NCBI RefSeq assembly: GCF_004005995.1
Contig: NZ_CP034767.1
Span: 3,348,001-3,412,000, forward strand
Reading direction: 5' to 3'
From: Devosia sp. 1566
Lineage (GTDB): Bacteria > Pseudomonadota > Alphaproteobacteria > Rhizobiales > Devosiaceae
DNA: 64,000 bases
Positions 54,541-63,074 of the stretch are shown here, one piece after another. A program made the position numbers and the translations under genes. The notes beneath the pieces were generated by a model. That model was given only the letters and a program-made list of their open reading frames with translations. It made no database searches and was not told the origin of the DNA. The stretch's first letter is position 1. Every line of letters begins with the position of its first letter.

Positions 54541-55305
54541 ATGGACCGCCAATTTGATCGGGCCGTGCTTATTACCGGGGCCGGCAGCGGCATTGGCGCT
54601 GCCACGGCACTCGCCGTGGCAGGGTCAGGGACGGCGCTCTTGCTGCATACGCGGCAGAACCAGTCCGGTCTCGACGAGATTGCCCGTCAATGCCGGGAGC
54701 GAGGCAGCGTGGTCGAGACTATGCTTGGTGACCTTGCCGAGCCAGCCGTGCCGCAAACGCTGGTACGCGCGACCCGGCAGCATTTCGGCCGCATCGACCA
54801 GATTGTCAGCAACGCAGGTCAGGCGCACAAATCGACATTCGGCGCGCTAACGCCGGAAGATGTCGAGCGCGCCTTTGCCGCGATGCCGCTCGCCTTCGTG
54901 CGGCTGGCGACGGCAGCGTTGTCGGATCTTGAAAGCTCGGACTGGGCGCGTGTCGTTGTCGTCAGCTCGTTTGTTGCGCATGTCTTTGGCACCAACAACC
55001 TGCTGTTCCCGGCCTCGGCAGCCGCCAAGGCAGCGCTTGAAGCGCTGGCCAAATCGCTTGCATCGCAACTGGCACCCCAAGGCGTTACTGTCAATTGCGT
55101 CGTGCCCGGCTTTACCCGTAAGGATCAGTCGGGACATGCGGCGACCTCACGCGAGGCGATGGAGTCGGCCACCGGAGTGACCCCCATCGGACGGCTCGCC
55201 GAACCGGGTGATATCGCCAACGGCATCGTTTATCTGCTGTCGCGCGGCGCGCGCCAGGTCACGGGGCAAACGCTGCATATCGATGGCGGGCTGATGCTGC
55301 CCTAA
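54541..55305 (+). CDS. SDR-family oxidoreductase lacking the catalytic Tyr
   Basis: A 254-aa short-chain dehydrogenase fold: cofactor motif TGAGSGIG (residues 11-18), VSNAG, VVVSSF with catalytic-type Ser, and the C-terminal RGARQVTGQTLHIDGG. The usual YxxxK reads FPASAAAK: Lys is kept, but the Tyr position is Ser. It either uses another residue or does not act as a normal dehydrogenase. Start ATG 54541 behind CGGAGATCGCC. Its stop overlaps the stop end of the convergent DadA-like gene by 4 bp. Confidence 0.82.
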   Translation: MDRQFDRAVLITGAGSGIGAATALAVAGSGTALLLHTRQNQSGLDEIARQCRERGSVVETMLGDLAEPAVPQTLVRATRQHFGRIDQIVSNAGQAHKSTFGALTPEDVERAFAAMPLAFVRLATAALSDLESSDWARVVVVSSFVAHVFGTNNLLFPASAAAKAALEALAKSLASQLAPQGVTVNCVVPGFTRKDQSGHAATSREAMESATGVTPIGRLAEPGDIANGIVYLLSRGARQVTGQTLHIDGGLMLP

Positions 55306-56555
55306 CGGCCGAAGCGGGCCGCGTCGAAGGCGCCGATGGGAAAGTCCAGCGGCTCCCCGGCAATCAATTGCGCAACCACGCGTCCGGTTGCCGGTCCATT
55401 GGCAAAGCCGATATGGCCGTGCCCAAAAGCAAAGACCAGACGGGGATGACGCGCGGCCTTGCCGATGACCGGCAGGCCATCAGGGGTCGATGGCCTGCTG
55501 CCTATCCAGATTTTCTGTTCAGGGTCTTTGGCGAGCGGCAGACTCTGCTGCGCATCGGCAACCACCGCTTCGATCTGTCGATAGTCTGGCGTGTCATCGG
55601 GGCGCGCCAGTTCGACGCCGCTCAGCACCCGGATCGCCCCGTCCATCGGCGACATCACATAGCCCCCGGCGGTATCGAAAATCGGCCGGTTGAGTCCTGC
55701 ATTGCCGCGGAGTTTGAGATGAAGATGATAGCCCCGCTCAGCTGCCAGTGGGATGTGGTATCCCAGCCTGGCAGCCACCCGTGCCGACCAAGCACCGGCT
55801 GCCAGAACGCCATATTGCGCAGACACCTGACCCGTTGCAGTGTGCACGATGACGTTATCTTCGCCACCTTGAAAAACATCTGCCCAACCCCTGACAATCC
55901 TGCCGCCGTCGGCGAGAAACGCCCGGCGATAGGCTGCGACGAGCTCGCCAGGACTTTCCACCGATGCGGTATCCGTAAACAGCAGACCCGAACCGAAACG
56001 CGGCGCCAGATGGGGCTCAGCCTCGCGGACCTCCTCAATCGACAACACCTGATGGCGCACGCCATGCTCGGTCAGCACGGTCCGCTCTAGCGCGCTGGCC
56101 CCGACACCGTGCTCATGCCGATAGAGTCGCAGATAACCGTTATGCCGGATCATGTGCCGCGCGCCGACGCGCTCAGCGAGCGCGACATGGCGATCAACAC
56201 AGAGCGCAACCATCGGTGCCAGGGCCGTCGCGGCCTTGCGCCAGGCGGTTTCGTTGGCGGCAGCGACAAAGCGCCGCCCCCATTGGGTCAATGACGGCAG
56301 CGCAGCGAGGCGCACACGCACGGCGACATCGCGGCCCGACAGATATCCGGGTAGTTTCTTCAGCACGCCAGGCCCGGCCACCGGAAAGATCGATCCGCGG
56401 CTCAGCATGCCAGCATTGCCATAGGAAGCGCGGCCCAGCGGCTCATCCGGATCGACGATGGCGACCAACCTTCCGCGCGACTGCAGTTCCAGCGCCGAGG
56501 CGAGCCCGACAATGCCGCCGCCAATAACAACAACGTCCACCGTAGTCTCTGCCAT
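55302..56555 (-). CDS. D-amino acid dehydrogenase (DadA)-like FAD oxidoreductase
   Basis: A 417-aa member of the DAO/DadA family: N-terminal FAD motif VVVIGGGIVGLASALELQSR, YGNAGMLSRGSIFPVAGPGV, and the C-terminal PDGLPVIGKAARHPRLVFAF, GHGHIGFANGPATG. It should oxidise a D-amino acid (or related imino compound) to a 2-keto acid and ammonia, passing electrons to quinone. It lies 2 bp after a DapB-like gene and shares its operon with a TPP enzyme. Confidence 0.85.
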   Translation of the reverse strand: MAETTVDVVVIGGGIVGLASALELQSRGRLVAIVDPDEPLGRASYGNAGMLSRGSIFPVAGPGVLKKLPGYLSGRDVAVRVRLAALPSLTQWGRRFVAAANETAWRKAATALAPMVALCVDRHVALAERVGARHMIRHNGYLRLYRHEHGVGASALERTVLTEHGVRHQVLSIEEVREAEPHLAPRFGSGLLFTDTASVESPGELVAAYRRAFLADGGRIVRGWADVFQGGEDNVIVHTATGQVSAQYGVLAAGAWSARVAARLGYHIPLAAERGYHLHLKLRGNAGLNRPIFDTAGGYVMSPMDGAIRVLSGVELARPDDTPDYRQIEAVVADAQQSLPLAKDPEQKIWIGSRPSTPDGLPVIGKAARHPRLVFAFGHGHIGFANGPATGRVVAQLIAGEPLDFPIGAFDAARFGR

Positions 56556-56557
56556 AG

Positions 56558-57361
56558 CTAGTCTAGAATACTATCGAGGCCGCGGCGCAGCCCAGAGAAG
56601 CTTCCGACCTTGCGGATGGCGAGGAGCGTGCCCGCGACATAGGGGGCGGGTGCGGCGCCCGCATCGTGCCGCAGCGTCAGACGCTCATTGTCGGCGCCAA
56701 AGATCACTTCGCAGGAAAGGGCATAGGACGGTACGCGCACCGAATGCACCTGTACCGCATGGGGCGAGCCGATCGACGCCCCGCGTGTGGCCGGCAGGCC
56801 GGTGAGTTTGTCGACCGCTACCACAGTGCCCGCCCCGCGGATCGGCGCCAGGAATTCTGCCATTTCGCGGGCGGTGCCCGAAGGCACGTCGGTCTTGGCG
56901 CCGGGTCCGTAATCGATGATTTCGACATCGGGCACATAGCGCGCCGCATCGAGCGCGAAGCGACGCAACAGCGTTGCGGTGATGGAAAAATTGCCCGCGG
57001 CCAGCACGCCTCGCCCCTGCGCCTCGGCGCTAGCGGCGATCTCCTCGAAATCGTCTGCCGAAAGCCCCGAGGTGCCGATAACCAGGTGGCGTCCGGCCGC
57101 CAATGCCATCAAGGCATGGGCTTTTACCGCCTGAGGCTTGGTGTAGTCCACCACGACGTCCGATGGTGTGTCCAAAGCTTCTGCCAGCGTTGCGGCAATG
57201 GTAAGGCTCGGCCCGGCACCGATCAGCGCCGACAAGTCCTGGCCAGCGCTGCTGCGCGCCACCGCTCCAGTCAGCGTCAGGTCTTCCGCTCTGGCGATAG
57301 CAACGGCCAGGGCCTTGCCCACCTTGCCAGTCGCTCCGGCGAGCGCCACGCGTATGGTCAT
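56558..57361 (-). CDS. DapB-like (4-hydroxy-tetrahydrodipicolinate reductase family) protein
   Basis: A 267-aa DapB fold: N-terminal cofactor motif IRVALAGATGKVGKALAVAI, VVVDYTKPQAVKAHALMALA, LVIGTSGLSADDFEEI, and the substrate region YGPGAKTDVPSGTAREMAEF that corresponds to the DapB HHxxKxDxPSGTA motif. Here the HH-x2-K part reads IDYGPGAK, with the catalytic His pair replaced, so lysine biosynthesis is unlikely. The start is ATG 57361. The operon (TPP enzyme, this, DadA) suggests reduction of a cyclic imine in a catabolic route. Confidence 0.8.
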   Translation of the reverse strand: MTIRVALAGATGKVGKALAVAIARAEDLTLTGAVARSSAGQDLSALIGAGPSLTIAATLAEALDTPSDVVVDYTKPQAVKAHALMALAAGRHLVIGTSGLSADDFEEIAASAEAQGRGVLAAGNFSITATLLRRFALDAARYVPDVEIIDYGPGAKTDVPSGTAREMAEFLAPIRGAGTVVAVDKLTGLPATRGASIGSPHAVQVHSVRVPSYALSCEVIFGADNERLTLRHDAGAAPAPYVAGTLLAIRKVGSFSGLRRGLDSILD

Positions 57362-57372
57362 CACAGCTCCAA

Positions 57373-59142
57373 TCAGGAAGACGCCGGCATCCCTAGGCGT
57401 ACATTGGTCACAGGTGGGATCGAGAGCGGATCGTGGCCGATTCGCCGCAGCCATGAATAGACCGGCGGCGCCACGTCGGCGATGGATTCCACCACAATGT
57501 CGATGAACACTAGGCCATCGAAGGCAAAGGCTTCGGCCAGTGCCGCATCGAGGTCCTCGGCGCTGACGACACGAAATGCCTTGATGCTAAAGGCCTTCGC
57601 CAACAGCGACGCATCTAGCCCAGTAAAGTCTACCGAATAGGTGGCGTTGTGGCCATGCAGGCGCTGCAGTGCCTTGATCCAGCCGAAGCAGGCATTGTTG
57701 AAGTGGATCAGGATAGCCGGCACATCGAGCCGCACCAGCGTTTCGAGCTCGCCCATCGACATGGCGAACGAGCCATCGCCAAAGAGCCCGATCGGACGCA
57801 CATGCGGACGGGCCAGATGCGCGCCGACCACGGCGGGAAGCGCATAGCCCAGGCCGCCGTAGGCGCGCGGAATGATGAACACCGACTCCACATCGTGAAG
57901 GCGCAGCAGCCGTGTCATGTGCGGCGTGGGCGTGCCCGGATCGGAAAGGATAGAATAGGGCCGATCCATCTGCGCGTTGAGCGCCTTGACGATGCGCTGC
58001 GGTTTTAGCGGAAGGGAATCGTCGTCGAATTCGCTTTGCGCCGCCTGCCAGAATTCGCCGCGCCAGAGGTTGAGGCGATCCGCCCAGGCAGAGTCCACCG
58101 CCATGCCATCTGGAATGGCTGCCAGCCAATCTTGGCAGACAGCCCTGATGTCGCCGCAGATGCTGAGCGCGTTCTCGGTATTGTGCCCCAGGACCGAGGC
58201 ATCAATGTCCACCTGGACGATTTTGCGATGCCGATTGGCGCTAGGAAAGGTCCAGCCAATGGTCACCACGGAGCCGATCTTGGAGCCGAGATAGATCAGA
58301 AGATCAGCTTCCTCCATGGCTCGATTGGCGTGGGGGTGAAAGCCATTGTCGCCGACTACGCCGATCGCCAGGGAATGATCGTCGGCCATGGCGGACTGGC
58401 CGGTTATGGTGTTGACCACCGGCAGGTTAAGCCGTTCGGCAATCTTTTGCACCAGCGGGCCAGCCTTGGAGCGGTTGGTACCACCGCCTGCCACCAGCAG
58501 TGGACGCTTGGCCGCGCCGATCAATTCGATCAATTCACGGATCTGGCCAGCCCCTGCCCCCGCAGGATGGGACGGAAAGTGGCCGCATTCGGTTTCGACA
58601 TGCAGCGAAATGGTATCGACCGCCACGACCTCGGCCAGCACGTCTTCAGGGATCACCAGATGGACGGCGCCAGGGCGTCCACTGGTCGCTAGCCGGAAGG
58701 CACGGCGCACATATTCGGGTAGTTTGCGTGCGGCCTTGATCTGCCAGGACCCCTTGGTCACCGGCTCAAACAGCTTGGCGCATTCGAGCTCGGTAATGAC
58801 CCCCTGCCCCTCCATCTTGAGCGGCGTATCGCTGGTGATCAAAATAATGGGCACCGATGAATAATGCGCTTCGGCGATCGCCGGCAAGGCATACATGGCA
58901 CCAGCGCCGCTGGGCACTTCCATGACTGCAGGTTTGTTGGAAAGCCGGGCATAAGCATCAGCCATGAACCCGCCAGAGCGTTCGTCGCGTACCATGACAT
59001 GGCGCACCCTGTCCTGCGCCCGACGCATCGCATCGTAGAGCGGCACATTGGTGTCGCCCGGAACGCCGAAGATCACCTCGACCTCGTAGGCAATCAGCAT
59101 TTCAACGAGGATTTCGGCTCCGCTCAGATGGATCGGGTGCAT
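57373..59142 (-). CDS. thiamine-diphosphate enzyme (acetolactate synthase-like)
   Basis: A 589-aa TPP enzyme with the three usual domains: the N domain with the activating Glu in VRDERSGGFMADAYARLSNK, a central domain (AKRPLLVAGGGTNRSKAGPL), and the cofactor motif GDGSFAMSMGELETLVRLDV ... FNNACFGWIK. The family includes acetolactate synthase, sulfoacetaldehyde acetyltransferase, oxalyl-CoA and keto-acid decarboxylases. Residues near the active site (TDTPLKMEGQGVITELE) do not point to one of them. It is the first gene of the minus operon, divergent from an Lrp gene. Confidence 0.85.
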   Translation of the reverse strand: MHPIHLSGAEILVEMLIAYEVEVIFGVPGDTNVPLYDAMRRAQDRVRHVMVRDERSGGFMADAYARLSNKPAVMEVPSGAGAMYALPAIAEAHYSSVPIILITSDTPLKMEGQGVITELECAKLFEPVTKGSWQIKAARKLPEYVRRAFRLATSGRPGAVHLVIPEDVLAEVVAVDTISLHVETECGHFPSHPAGAGAGQIRELIELIGAAKRPLLVAGGGTNRSKAGPLVQKIAERLNLPVVNTITGQSAMADDHSLAIGVVGDNGFHPHANRAMEEADLLIYLGSKIGSVVTIGWTFPSANRHRKIVQVDIDASVLGHNTENALSICGDIRAVCQDWLAAIPDGMAVDSAWADRLNLWRGEFWQAAQSEFDDDSLPLKPQRIVKALNAQMDRPYSILSDPGTPTPHMTRLLRLHDVESVFIIPRAYGGLGYALPAVVGAHLARPHVRPIGLFGDGSFAMSMGELETLVRLDVPAILIHFNNACFGWIKALQRLHGHNATYSVDFTGLDASLLAKAFSIKAFRVVSAEDLDAALAEAFAFDGLVFIDIVVESIADVAPPVYSWLRRIGHDPLSIPPVTNVRLGMPASS

Positions 59143-59371
59143 ATCGGCTTGTCCTTAATGGGTCAGACCCCAACCCTAGATCGCACCCCTAACGCTTCCA
59201 TGGCACGTTCTGTCGGCCAGCGTGGTCCAGGCCGACACATAGTCGGCGATCACGGATGGGTGCCGCTTGCCCTTCACCTTACCTTTTGAAGTGCTTGATC
59301 TCCGCACAAGAGACGTGCAGCTTAAAAGGACGGCGTCTTATTAGGCAACCACGCCGACGAGGAACACTGAC

Positions 59372-59857
59372 ATGAGCGAAGTCCGCGATCATATCGACCG
59401 TCAACTGATCGGGCTTCTGCTCGCCAATGGCCGGGAATCCACCACCGATTTAGCCAAGAAGCTCGGTGTGGGGCGGACCACTGTGCATGAGCGCATCGCG
59501 CGGCTTGAAAAGAACGGCCTCATCGCCGGGTATTCAGCCATCCTGTCTCAGGATCCCTTCAACGATTCGACGCTTGCCATGGTCATGGTGTCGATCGTCC
59601 AGAAACGGCAGAAGGACGTGCTCGACAACCTCAAGTCACTGCCCGAAGTGGTGAGTTGCTTCACCATTACGGGAGACTACGATCTCGTGGTCATGGTGCA
59701 GGCGCCACGCGTCGAAGACATCGACGCCGTGCTCGACGAAGTGCTAAGTTTTTCCGGTGTCGAGCGCTGCCGCTCTTGGATCATCCTGGGCAAGCACTTC
59801 CAGCGAGGTGCCGCCCTTGGCATTGAACCGACCTCGGTTGGCCGGGTCGCCGTCTAG
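59372..59857 (+). CDS. Lrp/AsnC-family transcriptional regulator
   Basis: A 161-aa regulator: helix-turn-helix (RQLIGLLLANGRESTTDLAK, LGVGRTTVHERIARLEKNGL) and the RAM domain (VMVSIVQKRQKDVLDNLKSL; ITGDYDLVVMVQAP). It lies between the TPP operon and the lysine-dehydrogenase-like gene and probably responds to an amino acid. GACGAGGAAC before the ATG is a good ribosome site. The gap 59143-59371 must hold promoters for both directions; nothing specific is seen. Confidence 0.88.
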   Translation: MSEVRDHIDRQLIGLLLANGRESTTDLAKKLGVGRTTVHERIARLEKNGLIAGYSAILSQDPFNDSTLAMVMVSIVQKRQKDVLDNLKSLPEVVSCFTITGDYDLVVMVQAPRVEDIDAVLDEVLSFSGVERCRSWIILGKHFQRGAALGIEPTSVGRVAV

Positions 59858-59858
59858 C

Positions 59859-60959
59859 TCAGGCCGCGCTGGCGATCACGTCGCCCAGTGCATAGGTAAC
59901 GCCGAAGCGGTTGGCAAGAAAGGCCTCAAGGGCAATATCTTCCTGGCGCACGAAGCCCGATTGAGGCAGCTTGCCCATGGCCATCAAGTCCAGAGCCGCA
60001 CAGATCCCCGAGGCGGTGGTCACCTGGATGGCGCTGCGACGGATCTTGCCGACATTGCACGCGTAGATTTTGTTGGCATAGGTTTCCTGCACCAGCTTGC
60101 CACGCTTGCGCCCGCTGACCGTAACGAAGACAACGACCACATCCTGCAAGGTCGTGGGCAGCGCATTTTCGAGGATATCCTTGAGCATCTCCCGGCGATA
60201 GCGCATGCCCAGATCGTTGAGGATTGCCTTCATGATCGCCGCGTGGCCGGGATAGCGGATGGTTCGATAATTGAGGGTGCGGACGCGGCCCATATAGGTC
60301 TCGCACAGCGTGCCCAACCCGCCTGAGGTGTTGAACGCCTCGTAGGTCACGCCATCGAGCGAGAACTCCTCGCGTTCTTCCATGGGGGGCACTTCCACCA
60401 CTTCTCCATCGGCGATTGCTTCGCACGGCTGACAATACTCATTGATGACCCCGTCCGTGCTCCAGGTGAGGTTGTAATTGAGCGCATTGGAGGGGTATTG
60501 CGGTAGGGCCCCTACCCGCATGCGGATGCTGTCGACCGTGTCGAAATCCTTGGCCAGATCGTGCGCCACCACGGAAATGAAGCCCGGCGCCAGCCCGCAT
60601 TGCGGCATGAAGGCGCTGGAAGCGTTGGCTGCGAGGGCCTTGACCTGGCGGGTGCTCACCACGTCTTCGGTGAGATCGAAGTAGTTGGTCTTGGTCGCGG
60701 CCGCCGCATTGGCGATGGCGACAGTCAGGTGGTAGGGGGCGGCACTGAGCACCGCATATTTGCCCTCGAGCAGCGGCGCCAGCGCAGCACGGTCGCGCAC
60801 GTCCACCACTGCGGTCGCCACTGGCCCTGAAAGTTCCAACCCCGCCAACTGCTCGGCCGAATGATCGACCACCGTGACTGCATAGTCGCCACTAAGAGTG
60901 AGCATATCGGCTATGGTGGAGCCGATCTTGCCCGCTCCTACGATGATGATATCTTTCAT
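59859..60959 (-). CDS. saccharopine-dehydrogenase-family protein, probable lysine 6-dehydrogenase
   Basis: A 366-aa NAD(P)-linked enzyme: Rossmann motif DIIIVGAGKIGSTIADMLTL, PQCGLAPGFISVVAHDLAKD, STDGVINEYCQPCEAIADGE and SLDGVTYEAFNTSGGLGTL. Proteins of this length and sequence in alphaproteobacteria lie beside aminoadipate-semialdehyde dehydrogenase genes and are associated with lysine dehydrogenase activity. The aldehyde dehydrogenase at 63071 fits this. The start is ATG 60959 after AGAGGAG; the upstream extension of the frame is rejected. The gene converges with the Lrp gene (1 bp gap). Confidence 0.75.
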   Translation of the reverse strand: MKDIIIVGAGKIGSTIADMLTLSGDYAVTVVDHSAEQLAGLELSGPVATAVVDVRDRAALAPLLEGKYAVLSAAPYHLTVAIANAAAATKTNYFDLTEDVVSTRQVKALAANASSAFMPQCGLAPGFISVVAHDLAKDFDTVDSIRMRVGALPQYPSNALNYNLTWSTDGVINEYCQPCEAIADGEVVEVPPMEEREEFSLDGVTYEAFNTSGGLGTLCETYMGRVRTLNYRTIRYPGHAAIMKAILNDLGMRYRREMLKDILENALPTTLQDVVVVFVTVSGRKRGKLVQETYANKIYACNVGKIRRSAIQVTTASGICAALDLMAMGKLPQSGFVRQEDIALEAFLANRFGVTYALGDVIASAA

Positions 60960-61083
60960 GCGCTTGGCTCCTCTTTCGCGAGCAGCATGCGCGCCTTTGC
61001 CGCCTGCCAAAAGGAGACAATGTTCGGCGCTCAGGAAGGGTCCGGGCATTACGTCGGTGTTTCCGGCAAAGTGTCGCCCGGAC

Positions 61084-61692
61084 CTATTTTCGGTGGACCG
61101 GCGGCGCACGAAGACGCGTGCGGCCATGTTGGTTGGTGGTTTCCAGGACGCGCATCAGGAGGTCGATGAACTGCTGCCGATCCCCGGGGTTGAGCTGGGA
61201 CAACATCTGGTCGTCGACCCGGCGCAGCTGCTGCTCGGCGACCCCGACCAGACCGCGGCCTTTTTCGGTAATCTCGACCAGCACCAGACGCTTGTCTTCG
61301 AGGCCAGCCGTGCGCCGCACCAGGCCGCGCACCTCGAGGCGTTTGAGCACATCGGCAACATTGCTGCGATCGATGCCCGACGCGCCTGCCAGCGCGGTCT
61401 GGTCGAGATCCTCCCCCTGCGCCAGGATCGAGAGCAGCGCAAACTGCACCTCGGTCAAGCTCTGGCTGCCCTGCCGTTCCTCGAACATGGCGGAATGGAT
61501 CTGGTGCAGCCGGCGCAGCAGGAAACCTGGATGGCTCCACATCGGCACGCTGGCCACAAGGGTACTCATCTGCGGAGTGGGTTCTGCTGGAGCAGCGTGG
61601 GTGGTGGCGGACAGTTGCCGAGACTGCCGTCGCGGCTCGGTGCGCTCCTTGTGAACGCTCCGCATCACCCGGTCATCGTCTTTTCGGCTCAT
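61084..61692 (-). CDS. MarR-family transcriptional regulator
   Basis: A 202-aa MarR protein, longer than usual because of about 45 unstructured N-terminal residues; a shorter start at the internal Met before STLVASVP is possible. The winged helix includes LTEVQFALLSILAQGEDLDQ, IDRSNVADVLKRLEVRGLVR and RTAGLEDKRLVLVEITEKGR. It is divergent from the aminotransferase gene (161 bp) and upstream of the lysine-dehydrogenase-like gene, so it may control both. Confidence 0.85.
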   Translation of the reverse strand: MSRKDDDRVMRSVHKERTEPRRQSRQLSATTHAAPAEPTPQMSTLVASVPMWSHPGFLLRRLHQIHSAMFEERQGSQSLTEVQFALLSILAQGEDLDQTALAGASGIDRSNVADVLKRLEVRGLVRRTAGLEDKRLVLVEITEKGRGLVGVAEQQLRRVDDQMLSQLNPGDRQQFIDLLMRVLETTNQHGRTRLRAPPVHRK

Positions 61693-61853
61693 CGGCTCTC
61701 CCCGCGGTCACCCCAATCAAGCCTGACCGCGCCCGGCAATGCAATAAGCCCCGTTCATTCACAAAACTCATGACCTCGTGACCAGATAGCATTGGCGGGA
61801 CATCGCGGGCAGGGCTAGGTTTTTGACTGAACGGGTTCTCAAAACGGTAGATC

Positions 61854-63074
61854 ATGATCCGACAAGCCAACCGCATGGGGTCGATCCAGGTATCCCTGAT
61901 CGTGCGGATCAGCGAAGAAGCCGCCCGCCGTAAGCAGGCGGGAGAGGACATCATCTCACTGGGCACTGGCGAACCGGATTTCGACACGCCCGAACACATC
62001 AAACAGGCCGCCAAGGACGCGATAGACGCCGGTCAGACTAAATATACTGGCAACGTCGGCACTTTGGCGTTGCGTCAGGCCATCGCGCGCAAGTACGCGC
62101 AGCAGGGGGTGACGATCACCCCGAACCGCATCATTGCCAGCACCGGCGCCAAGCAGGTGCTGTTCAACGCCATGATGGCAACGCTTGATCCGGGCGACGA
62201 AGTCATCGTCCCCACGCCCTATTGGACCAGCTATGCCGATATCGTGGCCATCTGCGGCGGCAAGACTATCGAGCTGACGACAAATCAGGAGGACGGCTTC
62301 GTACTTGCGCCCGAGACGCTTGCCGAAGCCATCACCGATCGAACCCGCTGGCTGCTGATCAACTCGCCGTCCAACCCTGCGGGGAGTACATGGTCCCAGG
62401 CCCAGATGCGCGCGCTACTTCCGGTGCTCCAAGCCAATCCACATGTCGCCCTGATGTCGGACGAGATCTACGAGCACCTGGTCTATGACGAGTTTGATTT
62501 CTGCTCCGCGCTCCAGGCCCTGCCAGAGCTGGAAGATCGGACCCTGGTCGTTAACGGCGTTTCCAAGGCCTATGCCATGACGGGCTGGCGGCTCGGCTAT
62601 GGTGTCGGACCGGTTGACCTGATCGCGGCTATGTCGGTCGTCCAGGGTCAGGCGACATCGGCGCCGAGTTCCATCTCCCAAGCTGCGGCCGCTGCAGCCC
62701 TGCTGGGCCCCCAAGACGAAGTCGCGGAACGGCGCGATCAATTCGATCGCCGGCGCAGGCTGGTTGTCGATGGACTCAACGCCATCGACGGTCTCGTATG
62801 CGCCCCGCCGCTTGGAGCATTCTACGCCTTTCCAAACTGCAGCGCCCTCTTCGGAATGCAAAGCGCTGGAGGCAAGGTCATCGGCGACGATGTCGATGTT
62901 TGCGACTTTTTCCTTGAAAGCGCGGGGGTTGCCTTGGTGCCGGGCTCAGCGTTCGGCAGCCCTGGCCACATGCGGCTATCTTACGCCTATGCCGAAGCAG
63001 ACTTGCGTCGCGCGCTCGGGCGCCTGCACACTGCCCGTTTGACACTCACCCGACCAGCCAGGACCCTGACATGA
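61854..63074 (+). CDS. class I aminotransferase (aspartate aminotransferase-like)
   Basis: A 406-aa PLP enzyme of fold type I: SLGTGEPDFDTPEHIKQAAK, the aspartate-aminotransferase YTGNVGTLALRQAIARK, NSPSNPAG, SDEIYEHLVYD and the PLP-binding Lys in NGVSKAYAMTGWRLGY. Its stop overlaps the start of the aldehyde dehydrogenase gene (ATGA). With that gene and the lysine dehydrogenase, transamination of 2-aminoadipate to 2-oxoadipate is a plausible role; aspartate/2-oxoglutarate activity is the default family reaction. Confidence 0.85.
   Translation: MIRQANRMGSIQVSLIVRISEEAARRKQAGEDIISLGTGEPDFDTPEHIKQAAKDAIDAGQTKYTGNVGTLALRQAIARKYAQQGVTITPNRIIASTGAKQVLFNAMMATLDPGDEVIVPTPYWTSYADIVAICGGKTIELTTNQEDGFVLAPETLAEAITDRTRWLLINSPSNPAGSTWSQAQMRALLPVLQANPHVALMSDEIYEHLVYDEFDFCSALQALPELEDRTLVVNGVSKAYAMTGWRLGYGVGPVDLIAAMSVVQGQATSAPSSISQAAAAAALLGPQDEVAERRDQFDRRRRLVVDGLNAIDGLVCAPPLGAFYAFPNCSALFGMQSAGGKVIGDDVDVCDFFLESAGVALVPGSAFGSPGHMRLSYAYAEADLRRALGRLHTARLTLTRPARTLT

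Noticed and set aside
56558..57361. Essential lysine-biosynthesis dapB
   Set aside because: The characteristic catalytic His pair is not seen and the neighbours are catabolic.
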